Of a stretch of 29,825 bases of DNA, positions 13,680 to 20,797 are shown in pieces (position 1 is the stretch's first letter; the number at the start of each line of letters is the position of its first letter). This DNA is from DASVNK01 sp964478815. Lineage in GTDB: Bacteria > Verrucomicrobiota > Verrucomicrobiia > Limisphaerales > SXQI01. The translations under genes and the position numbers were made by a program. The notes beneath the pieces are model-generated. The model ran no database searches. It was given only the letters and a program-made list of their open reading frames with translations, and had not been told where the DNA came from. The DNA lies in the NCBI GenBank assembly GCA_964478815.1, contig CAYZKY010000074.1, positions 1-29,825 of the forward strand, given 5' to 3'.

Positions 13680-15071
13680 TCATCCCACCAGCGCTTTGAG
13701 TTCTCGTGCCCAAGGCTCGCGATAGGGGCGACGGAGCATCGCTTGGGCTTCCTTGTCACCGGTGACCTTTTGACCGGCCGCATCCCAGGTCAGCTTCCGG
13801 CCGACTTTCATCGAGATGTTCGTCAAGTGGCAGACGGTGGCCACCTGGTGACCGCTTTCAAGATCGGCAATCGGTTGTTGGCGGGACTTGATGCAATTGA
13901 GGAAGTTCCGCGCATGCCGGCGGTAATCCTTGGCCGCATCGCCGCTTGCATCCTTCTCCGGCTGCGTCCAGAATTGACCTTCCGCTTCGGGCACCGGTTC
14001 CGGTCCGCCCACTGGATGGCCGGTCGCGAGCACCTTGGCCACGGTGTTGCGCGGGTCCACCTTCGGATCGGCCGCGATCTCGTAGCCGGTCCGCCCCACA
14101 GCCAGGTTGCCTTTGGTGCCATAGAACATCAGCCCGCCCATGCCCAGCCCAGCCCGGCCCGCCGAAGCCTCCCGATACTGGCAGATCGCGTTGAAGCCCG
14201 GATACTCAATGATTGCATCCTGCGTGTCCGGCACCTCGCAATTGTCCTTCAAGTGGTGCCTCCCGCCGGTGCAGTAAACCGAGCGCGGAGCCTTCACGCC
14301 CAGGAAGAAATGCACCAGATCGAGCGAGTGCTGGCCCAGATTCGTCATCTGCCCTCCTGAATAATCCCAGAACCAGCGGAAATGATAAATCGCCCGGTTC
14401 GGATTGTACGGCCGCTTGGGTGCGGGCCCCAGCCACAAATCGTAATCCAGGCCGGGCGGCGGCGCTTGATCTGGCGGGTGCCCGAACCCGGGCATGACAT
14501 TCCGGTAATAACTGTTCTGCACCGAGACGATCTCGCCCAGATGCCCGGCCCGCAAGGCTTCGCGCGCGCGCTGGAAATTCGGCCCGGAACGATTCTGCAC
14601 CCCCACCTGCACCACCCGCTTGTGGCGCTTCGCCACGTCCATCATCCACCGTCCCTCGTCGACAAACAGCGAGAGCGGTTTTTCCACGTACACATCCTTG
14701 CCCGCCGCGCACGCCATCATCGTCATGAGCGCGTGCCAATGATCCGGCGTGGCAATGACCACTGCATCGATCTCCCGATCGTCCAGCATCCGGCGGAAAT
14801 CGCCATACTGCCGCGTGCCGGAGCCACCCATCGCCGCGCCGGCTTCCGTGCGCGGCTGGTACACATCGGAGACCGCCCCGATCTGCACATCGGGCTGATC
14901 GAGAAAACTCTGCGTATGGATGCGCCCGATCAATCCGAATCCGATAATCCCCACGCGCACCCGTTCGTTCGCGCCAAGGATGCGCCGCGCGGAGAGGGCG
15001 GTGAGGCCCAGCGCTCCGCTCGCGATAAATGCCCGCCGCGACCAGCGGTTTTTGTCATGATGGTTTTTCAT
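13680..15071 (-). CDS. Gfo/Idh/MocA-family oxidoreductase, Tat-exported
   Basis: 463 aa. An NAD(P)-dependent oxidoreductase family acting on sugars, inositols or glycosides. The N-terminus carries a twin-arginine signal (WSRRAFIASGALGLTALSA), suggesting a periplasmic enzyme. The Rossmann motif VGIIGFGLIGR is at about 40-50 and the EKP motif is at 130-132 (DVYVEKPLSLFVDEG). A long insertion-rich C-terminal domain follows, with GNLAVGRTGYEI and DYRRHARNFLNCIKSRQQP, typical of the exported Verrucomicrobiota/Planctomycetota subgroup. The start ATG is 2 bp after the stop of the isomerase-like gene, so the two form a unit. The substrate is unknown. Confidence 0.9.
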   Translation of the reverse strand: MKNHHDKNRWSRRAFIASGALGLTALSARRILGANERVRVGIIGFGLIGRIHTQSFLDQPDVQIGAVSDVYQPRTEAGAAMGGSGTRQYGDFRRMLDDREIDAVVIATPDHWHALMTMMACAAGKDVYVEKPLSLFVDEGRWMMDVAKRHKRVVQVGVQNRSGPNFQRAREALRAGHLGEIVSVQNSYYRNVMPGFGHPPDQAPPPGLDYDLWLGPAPKRPYNPNRAIYHFRWFWDYSGGQMTNLGQHSLDLVHFFLGVKAPRSVYCTGGRHHLKDNCEVPDTQDAIIEYPGFNAICQYREASAGRAGLGMGGLMFYGTKGNLAVGRTGYEIAADPKVDPRNTVAKVLATGHPVGGPEPVPEAEGQFWTQPEKDASGDAAKDYRRHARNFLNCIKSRQQPIADLESGHQVATVCHLTNISMKVGRKLTWDAAGQKVTGDKEAQAMLRRPYREPWARELKALVG

Positions 15072-15073
15072 AC

Positions 15074-16144
15074 TCACAAATTCAGATGCGCCCGCGCGAA
15101 CGCAAAGCTCGCCGCCACATTTTCCCGCTCCGCCGCCACCCGTCCGGCTGTCGGCAGCGCTGAGATTATCGGAAACTCCTCGCGGGCCGCACCGAGCTTT
15201 AGATACTGCTGGAACCTCGCCAATTCGACCGCCGGCCGCGTTTCGAACACATCCCAAAAAGCCTCTGTGTAAATCGGCACTTTCAAGGCGTCGCGCGTGA
15301 TGACCTCCAGGTGGAAACGCGCCGAAGGGTTCGCCACGCGCACCGTGCGCACCATCTCGGCCAGCGGCAGGCTGCCTTGGCCGAGGGCGGCATCGGCCAG
15401 CAAAAATCCATTCGCCGTCTCCACGACCCCCTGATCCTTGATATGCACCGTGAAGGTGCGCGGGGCGAGCGCCTGGATCGTCTCCAGCGGCTGTTCCACC
15501 AGCGCCAGATTGTTGCCGAAGTCCAGACACAATCCGATCCACTCGGGATCGAAGCGCTCCAGCAGGCGCAGTTTCTCGGCAGCCGTCTGATCCTTGTGAT
15601 TCTCCACCGCCAGCTTCAATCGATGCCGCCGAAGGATCGGTTCGGCCCAGCCGAGCTGCGCGGCGGCTTTGCGCTCGGCCTCGTGAAACGCCTCGAGGGA
15701 GCGGAAATTCTCATAGCGGCGTCCCGGAAAGAGCACCGCCCGGGCCACCGTGGCTCCGGCCGCCACCGTTGCGCGCACGGCGGCTTCGAAGCCCTCGTCG
15801 TCCGGCGCCTTCGGCGGAGCGACCATCCCCTCCAGGAACATTCCCGCCTCGGCCGCCTGCTCCTTGAGCCGGCCCGCACCGTCCAACCCCAATAACCCGA
15901 TGTCCGCCTGGATGCCCCCCGCCCGGGACAAACGAAGGGCCGCTTCCAAAACGGTCGAAGCCGGGACTCGATTCGGTCCGGCACCCGGCTCAGACCGAAT
16001 CGACGCGGCCGTAGCCGCAGCCTGCGCCAGATAGTGATTCAGCGAGTAAGTGACCAGCCCCATCGCCGACCGGCCCGCGCCAACAGCCTCCCCAGCCGCT
16101 CCGCCAACGGGCAGCATACCGGCGATCGCGGCAGCGTGGGTCAT
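15074..16144 (-). CDS. Sugar phosphate isomerase/epimerase-like TIM-barrel protein
   Basis: 356 aa, xylose-isomerase-like TIM barrel. The barrel begins at GLVTYSLNHYLA (about residue 29). Candidate metal ligands appear at strand ends: E in LKLAVENHKDQT, D in GLCLDFGNNLALVE, H in FTVHIKDQGV and E in FHLEVITRD. The first 28 residues are Ala/Gly-rich and could be a poorly matching signal peptide or an over-extended start; internal Met codons at residues 10 and 28 are alternatives. It is coupled to the Gfo/Idh/MocA gene (2 bp gap), a pairing frequent in carbohydrate loci of this phylum. The product and direction of the reaction are not readable. Confidence 0.82.
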   Translation of the reverse strand: MTHAAAIAGMLPVGGAAGEAVGAGRSAMGLVTYSLNHYLAQAAATAASIRSEPGAGPNRVPASTVLEAALRLSRAGGIQADIGLLGLDGAGRLKEQAAEAGMFLEGMVAPPKAPDDEGFEAAVRATVAAGATVARAVLFPGRRYENFRSLEAFHEAERKAAAQLGWAEPILRRHRLKLAVENHKDQTAAEKLRLLERFDPEWIGLCLDFGNNLALVEQPLETIQALAPRTFTVHIKDQGVVETANGFLLADAALGQGSLPLAEMVRTVRVANPSARFHLEVITRDALKVPIYTEAFWDVFETRPAVELARFQQYLKLGAAREEFPIISALPTAGRVAAERENVAASFAFARAHLNL

Positions 16145-16255
16145 GCCCTAATTTGCTCCCGGTCAACGCCCCCGCGCAAGCCCTTTGCACAGCCCTCCCG
16201 CCGGATCGTCACTCCATTCCGTCGGAGAGCAACAGCGGTCTCGATGGCCGTCCCA

Positions 16256-17452
16256 TCAGCCGCGCGGCGGGACCATTCTCTCCAAGCCCTGCGTCAGCCG
16301 CCGCACCCCCTCGCGTGCCGTTTCGCTCGCCAATGCGCCGTAGGCCACTCGCAAATGGCACCCACGCTCCAGGCCGAAGGCCGAACCGGGAATCACCGCT
16401 ACTCGATCCTCCTTCACCAGCCGCTCGACCAACGTCATCGGCGCTTCCCCGGTTTTCAGCCGCAGCAGAAAATAGAACGCACCGTCCGCCGGCGGCACTT
16501 CGCAGCGATCCGCGATTCGCGCCAATTCCTCGCTCACGATGGCCCGCACCTCCGCGATCCTCCGCAACTGCGCCTCGCAGTACGCCCGCCCCGCCGAGAG
16601 CGCGCCCAGCGCCGCGTATTGCGAGATCACCGGCGCGCAAATCAGCAGCGTATCCTGAATTTTGTTCACCGCGTCGATCAGGTGCGCCGGAACGGCCATA
16701 TAGCCGATCCGCCAGCTCGCAAACCCGTACGCCTTCGATAACGAATAAAGCGAAATCGTCCACTCGCCCGCCCCCGGCAGACTGCCGGGCGAGAAATGCC
16801 GCGCGTGGCCGTAGGTGAAATACTCGTACGCTTCGTCATGGATGTGATAAATCCCCGCGTCGCGGCAGATCGCGTTCACCTCCCGCAGGCTCGCCTCGGG
16901 ATACACCGCGCCGCTCGGGTTGTTCGGGCTGATCGTCACCACCGCCCGCGTCCGCGGCGTGATCGCGCGGCGAATCGCTTCCGGCTGGAGCTGATACTGC
17001 GCGTCCGTCGGCGCCAGCACCGGCCGGCAGGAGGCCATCGTGACCGCCATCTCGTGATTGAAATAGTACGGCACTTGCAGAATCACCTCGTCCCCCGGAT
17101 CGGCGATGGCTAGCAGCGCATTCATGAACGCCTGATTGCCGCCCGCCGTTACGAAGAGGCGCTCTCGCGCCGCCTCGATCCCGTTCTCCCGCGCCAGTTT
17201 TTGCTGCAATGCCTCCACCAAAGCCGCGATGCCCTGCACCGGCTTGTACCGGTGATTCTCCGCATCGCCCAGAAATGCCTCGATTGCTGCCGCGGATTCC
17301 GGCGGCGGCCCGTACGACACCACGCCCTGCCCGAGCGAGAGCGTGCCCGGATGCGCGCGGATCAGCCCCGCCACCACCGGAATCACCGGAGATTGCACCG
17401 CGCCCAGCCGCGCCGATTCCCGCCACCCATCTCGTGTCGTCACGCGCGCCAT
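16256..17452 (-). CDS. Class I/II PLP-dependent aminotransferase
   Basis: 398 aa. Fold-type I aminotransferase related to aspartate/aromatic aminotransferases. Visible features are LSLGQGVVSYGPPPE, YKPVQGIAALVEALQQKLA, the VTAGGNQAFMNAL cofactor-phosphate region, SPNNPSGAVYP, HDEAYEYF and the Schiff-base lysine K240 in SLYSLSKAYGFASWRIGY. The arginine binding the substrate carboxylate is in HLRVAYGA near the C-terminus. I chose the ATG at 17452; a TTG at 17479 would add nine residues. Neither has a good ribosome-binding site. It reads away from the signalling cassette across a shared 289-bp gap. The substrate is not assignable. Confidence 0.9.
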   Translation of the reverse strand: MARVTTRDGWRESARLGAVQSPVIPVVAGLIRAHPGTLSLGQGVVSYGPPPESAAAIEAFLGDAENHRYKPVQGIAALVEALQQKLARENGIEAARERLFVTAGGNQAFMNALLAIADPGDEVILQVPYYFNHEMAVTMASCRPVLAPTDAQYQLQPEAIRRAITPRTRAVVTISPNNPSGAVYPEASLREVNAICRDAGIYHIHDEAYEYFTYGHARHFSPGSLPGAGEWTISLYSLSKAYGFASWRIGYMAVPAHLIDAVNKIQDTLLICAPVISQYAALGALSAGRAYCEAQLRRIAEVRAIVSEELARIADRCEVPPADGAFYFLLRLKTGEAPMTLVERLVKEDRVAVIPGSAFGLERGCHLRVAYGALASETAREGVRRLTQGLERMVPPRG

Positions 17453-17537
17453 GCTGCGGAGGGAGGCCGCCGAACTCAATTTCGAAACCGCCGTGCCCCC
17501 TCGGCCTTTCGAGTCCGGCCGGGGCTGTTTTCGTCAC

Positions 17538-17565
17538 TTGCATTTTGCCGCCTGCGCCACATAAT
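17538..17565 (+). promoter_or_regulatory. Possible promoter of the signalling cassette
   Basis: TTGCAT (17538-17543) and CATAAT (17560-17565) are 16 bp apart, with three of six and five of six consensus matches. The site lies in the divergent gap 17453-17741, about 175 bp before the first cassette gene. A strong purine tract (GGGAGGAG) at 17574-17581 follows but has no start codon in range. Apart from these, I see nothing definite in the gap. Weak evidence. Confidence 0.22.
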
Positions 17566-17741
17566 TATCGCCAGGGAGGAGATTCAAAGCACCAACGAAG
17601 CGCCGCGCATTTTGCACGATAAAAAGCGCTGCGTCCGGCTGGGTTGGGCTTTGAGAATGATTGGGTTTGCGGCGGCGGAGACGATTGTTACGTTTAGTCT
17701 GTTGCCCCAGCGCGGCGGGAGCGAAACTCTCTGGCCAGAAT

Positions 17742-18434
17742 ATGTTTAGGGCAAATGTCATAAGCCGTTTTGGAGCGGCTGTGCGCGATTTCCGGTTCCG
17801 CTTGGGGATTTCTCAGGAGGAGCTGGCGGATCGTGCGGACCTGCATCGCACTTACATCGCCAGCGTCGAGGGCGGTTCCAGAAATATTACGCTCAAAAGC
17901 ATCGAGAAACTCGCTCGCGCCCTCGAAGTCTCCATTCCCGAGCTTCTCGCCTCTTCGGGCCAGCCGGCCTCCCGGCGGCCCGCCCCCCTCGGCAAGGTCG
18001 TCGACATCCTTCTCGTCGAGGATAATCCCGATGATGTGGCCTTGACCTTCGAAGCCTTCCGCGCCGCCCGCATCGCCAATCCCGTCCACGTTGTCGGGGA
18101 CGGCGCCGAAGCGCTCCATTTCCTGCGCGCCGAAGGGCCCTACGCGAACCGGCGCGCGGAAAAGCTGCCCCGCGTGATTCTTCTCGATCTGCATCTCCCG
18201 CGCGTCGACGGGCTCGAAGTGCTCCGCCTGATCAAATCGGAACCGCGCACCCAGCATATTCCGGTGGTCGTCCTCACCGTCTCCCACAAAAGCGCCGACA
18301 TCGCGGCCAGCCGCCGCCTCGGCGCGGCCACCTACATCGTCAAGCCCATCGACTTTCAGAATTTCAGCCGGGTCACTCCCGAACTCAGCCTCTCCTGGGC
18401 TTTGGTCGATCCGGAAGGGCGGGCCGCGTCATGA
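17742..18434 (+). CDS. XRE-type HTH domain fused to a receiver domain
   Basis: 230 aa. Residues about 8-70 form an XRE/Cro-type helix-turn-helix (FRLGISQEELADRADLHRTY, then NITLKSIEKLARALEVSIPE). After a short linker (RRPAPLGK) a receiver domain spans about 86-225: acidic pocket E93/D94 in LLVEDNPDDV, phospho-acceptor D149 in ILLDLHLPRVDG, T179 in VVVLTV and K201 in YIVKPIDF. The receiver resembles the Rcp1 group, which usually consists of stand-alone receivers paired with phytochrome-like kinases. The DNA-binding domain is N-terminal, the reverse of the common receiver-then-output order. It likely acts as the cassette's transcriptional output. The ATG at 17742 is used because the upstream extension has no recognisable content. 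Its stop overlaps the ATG of a 34-codon ORF. Confidence 0.85.
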   Translation: MFRANVISRFGAAVRDFRFRLGISQEELADRADLHRTYIASVEGGSRNITLKSIEKLARALEVSIPELLASSGQPASRRPAPLGKVVDILLVEDNPDDVALTFEAFRAARIANPVHVVGDGAEALHFLRAEGPYANRRAEKLPRVILLDLHLPRVDGLEVLRLIKSEPRTQHIPVVVLTVSHKSADIAASRRLGAATYIVKPIDFQNFSRVTPELSLSWALVDPEGRAAS

Positions 18435-18535
18435 AGATTTGCCCTCCCACCTCCCGGTGTTTCTGCCTGGCGACGCTCGCCGGCGAGGCCCTGGCGGGCG
18501 CCGGAAAGTGCGGGCCGAACTGGCCGCTGGCATGA
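18431..18535 (+). CDS. 34-codon ORF overlapping both neighbours (possible coupling peptide)
   Basis: 34 aa beginning MKICPPTSRCFCLATLAGEA, with Cys at 4, 10, 12 and 27. Its ATG overlaps the TGA of the XRE-receiver gene (ATGA at 18431-18434), and its own TGA overlaps the ATG of the histidine kinase (ATGA at 18532-18535). This arrangement would let ribosomes pass without a gap from the first gene to the kinase. I recognise no family. The ORF could be chance, since an in-frame TTG at 18439 could instead start the kinase directly. The upstream ribosome-binding signal is weak for either reading. Confidence 0.4.
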   Translation: MKICPPTSRCFCLATLAGEALAGAGKCGPNWPLA

Positions 18536-20355
18536 AAGACCTGGCCCACAGCCTGTCGTTCGACGAATCGCCCGATGCCGTCGTGGCGGCCTCCCCCGAC
18601 GGTCAGATCCTCCGCTGGAGCGACGGCGCCGAAGCCCTCTTCGGCTTTGCCAAAGCCGAGGCGGAAGGCGCCCGGATGGCCGATCTGCTCGTCCCGCCCG
18701 ATCGCGCCGAGGAGGAACTCCAGGTCCGGCAGGAACTCGCCCAGGCCGGCCTCGTCACCTACGAGACGACCCGCCGCCGCAAGGACGGTTCCCTCGTCGA
18801 TGTTTGCATTTCCATCAAGGCCGTCCACCGCAAGGGCCTCGAAGTCTGGTTGTCCACCATGAAGGACATTACCCGGCTCAAGGTCGACCGCGATGCCAAG
18901 CTCCTCGGCGCCCGCTTCGGCCACGTTCTGGAATCGATGCCCGATGGCATCGTCATGGCCAATTCCGTCGGCCGGATCGTTCTCGTTAATACCCAGGCGG
19001 AAAAGATTTTTGGCTACGGCCCCGGCGAACTCCTCGGCCGCCTGGTGGAAGAACTGATCCCCTCGCGCATGCGCGGAGAGCATGTCGGCCACCGCGCCGG
19101 CTATATGAGCCACTCCCGCACCCGCGCGATGGGAGCGGGTTTGGAACTCTTCGGCTTGCGCAAAGACGGGGCCGAGTTCCCGGTCGAGATCAGCCTCAGC
19201 CCCCTCCAGACCGAGGAGGGCACGCTCGTCATGAGCGCCGTCCGCGATGTCACCGGGCGCAAAAAGGCCGAGAAAAAATTTCGCGATCTGCTCGAATCCG
19301 CGCCGGATGCCATGGTCATCGTGAACCAGACCGGCCAGATTGTCCTCGTCAATTCGCAGACGGAACGGCTCTTCGGCTACCGCCGCGAAGAATTGCTGGG
19401 CCAGCCGATCGAGATTCTCGTTCCCGAGCGCTTCCGCGCTCGCCATCCCGGCTACCGCAAGGATTACTTCCACCAGCCGAAAGTCCGCGCCATGGGAGCC
19501 GGCGTCGAACTCTTCGGCCTGCGCAAGGACGGCATCGAATTCCCGGTCGAAATCAGTCTCAGCCCGCTCGAAACGGAAGAAGGCCCCCTCGTTTCTAGTG
19601 CCATTCGAGATATCACCGACCGCCGCCGCTCCGAGCATGAGTTGCAGGAAAAGAACACGGCGCTCGAAGCGGCCAATCAGGAGCTCGAAGCGTTTTCCTA
19701 CTCCATCTCGCACGACCTTCGCGCCCCGCTCCGCGCCATGGGCGGCTTCGCCCGCATTCTCGAAAAGCAGATCTCCCGCGGCCACACCGACGAAGCCCGC
19801 CACGCCATGGAGCGCATTCGCGATAACGCCGCCAAGATGGGCGACCTCATCGACGGGCTCCTGGATTTCTCCAGCCTCGGCCGCCGGGGCCTGGCCAAGA
19901 CCCGTGTCGCCACCGCAGCCCTCGCCCAATCGGTCTTCGACGAACTGCGCGCGGAATATTCCGGCCGGGAGATCCGGTTCGAACTCGCCCCGCTCCCAGA
20001 CTGCGAGGCGGATCCCACGCTGCTGCGCCAGGTCTTCGCCAATCTCCTGGCCAATGCCCTCAAATACACGCGCGACCGCTCTCCGGCGGTCATCCGCGTC
20101 GGCTTCCGCATGGAGGGTCCAGTCTGCGTCTACTTCGTCGAGGACAACGGTGCCGGCTTCGACATGGAATACGCCGGCAAACTCTTTCGGGTATTCCAGC
20201 GGCTCCACCGGGTCGATCAATTCGATGGCACCGGCGTTGGCCTGGCCATCGTCCAGCGCATCGTCCAGCGCCACGGCGGCCGCGTCTGGGCGCAGGGCGA
20301 AGTGGATCGGGGCGCCACGTTCTCGTTCACCCTCGAGTCTCCTCCTCATGGCTGA
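18532..20355 (+). CDS. Triple-PAS sensor histidine kinase, phytochrome-type HisKA
   Basis: 607 aa, no membrane segment, presumably cytoplasmic. Three PAS domains lie at about 8-115, 125-245 and 246-365. The second and third look like a recent duplication (both contain RAMGAG.ELFGLRKDG and EFPVEISLSPL). A coiled linker precedes the HisKA domain with phospho-acceptor H394 in FSYSISHDLRAPLRAMGGF, the type seen in Cph1-like kinases. The ATPase domain has its N-box at VFANLLANALKYT (502-514), VEDNGAGFDM (536-545) and GTGVGLAIVQRI (566-577). No cofactor-binding Cys/His of a GAF phytochrome is present, so the signal is unknown. The ATG at 18532 places the start just before PAS1; a TTG at 18439 would add 31 residues. 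It overlaps the next receiver gene by 8 bp. Confidence 0.9.
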   Translation: MKDLAHSLSFDESPDAVVAASPDGQILRWSDGAEALFGFAKAEAEGARMADLLVPPDRAEEELQVRQELAQAGLVTYETTRRRKDGSLVDVCISIKAVHRKGLEVWLSTMKDITRLKVDRDAKLLGARFGHVLESMPDGIVMANSVGRIVLVNTQAEKIFGYGPGELLGRLVEELIPSRMRGEHVGHRAGYMSHSRTRAMGAGLELFGLRKDGAEFPVEISLSPLQTEEGTLVMSAVRDVTGRKKAEKKFRDLLESAPDAMVIVNQTGQIVLVNSQTERLFGYRREELLGQPIEILVPERFRARHPGYRKDYFHQPKVRAMGAGVELFGLRKDGIEFPVEISLSPLETEEGPLVSSAIRDITDRRRSEHELQEKNTALEAANQELEAFSYSISHDLRAPLRAMGGFARILEKQISRGHTDEARHAMERIRDNAAKMGDLIDGLLDFSSLGRRGLAKTRVATAALAQSVFDELRAEYSGREIRFELAPLPDCEADPTLLRQVFANLLANALKYTRDRSPAVIRVGFRMEGPVCVYFVEDNGAGFDMEYAGKLFRVFQRLHRVDQFDGTGVGLAIVQRIVQRHGGRVWAQGEVDRGATFSFTLESPPHG

Positions 20356-20791
20356 ACCCGTCATCGATATTCTGCTGGTCGACGACAGCGAGGACGATGC
20401 CGCTTTTTTCCTCCACGCCCTCAAGGAGTCGCGCCCCGCCACGGTTTGGCGTCACGCGCGCGACGGAGCCGAAGCGCTCGAATGCCTGTTTGGCCCAGGC
20501 CCCGCGGACCATTCGCCGCTCGCGTTGCGCCCCAAGGTGATCGTGCTCGATCTGAAACTCCCGAAAATCAGCGGTCTCGAATTGCTCCGCCGCCTCAAGG
20601 AAAACCCGCACTGCCGCTCGATTCCCGTGGTCATTCTCAGCTCCTCCCAGGAAAAGCGCGATCTCTCGGAGAGCTATCTCCTTGGGGCCAATAGTTACCT
20701 CGTCAAACCGATGGATTTCGACCGCATCCTCGGCCTGGTGGGAGCCCTCGCCGCCTACTGGCTCGAGTTCAACGTCGGTCCCAAACCTTGA
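20348..20791 (+). CDS. Single-domain response regulator, Rcp1 type
   Basis: 147 aa, receiver only. The acidic pocket D12/D13 is in ILLVDDSEDDA, phospho-acceptor D68 in VIVLDLKLPKISGLELL, S98/S99 in VVILSSS and K120 in YLVKPMDF. The insertion between strands 2 and 3 and the C-terminal aromatic helix (AAYWLEFN) are typical of Rcp1-like partners of phytochrome-type kinases. It overlaps the kinase stop by 8 bp, so it is probably the kinase's direct phosphate acceptor. With no output domain it likely acts as a relay or by protein contact. Confidence 0.9.
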   Translation: MAEPVIDILLVDDSEDDAAFFLHALKESRPATVWRHARDGAEALECLFGPGPADHSPLALRPKVIVLDLKLPKISGLELLRRLKENPHCRSIPVVILSSSQEKRDLSESYLLGANSYLVKPMDFDRILGLVGALAAYWLEFNVGPKP

Positions 20792-20797
20792 ATCGCC

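Noticed and set aside
13680..15542. Extended start of the Gfo/Idh/MocA gene
   Set aside because: The extra 157 codons overlap the isomerase gene in another frame; the Tat signal begins just after the ATG at 15071.
17690..17715. Short TCTGTTG match to the palindrome end near the signalling cassette
   Set aside because: Only seven bases match and there is no partner arm.
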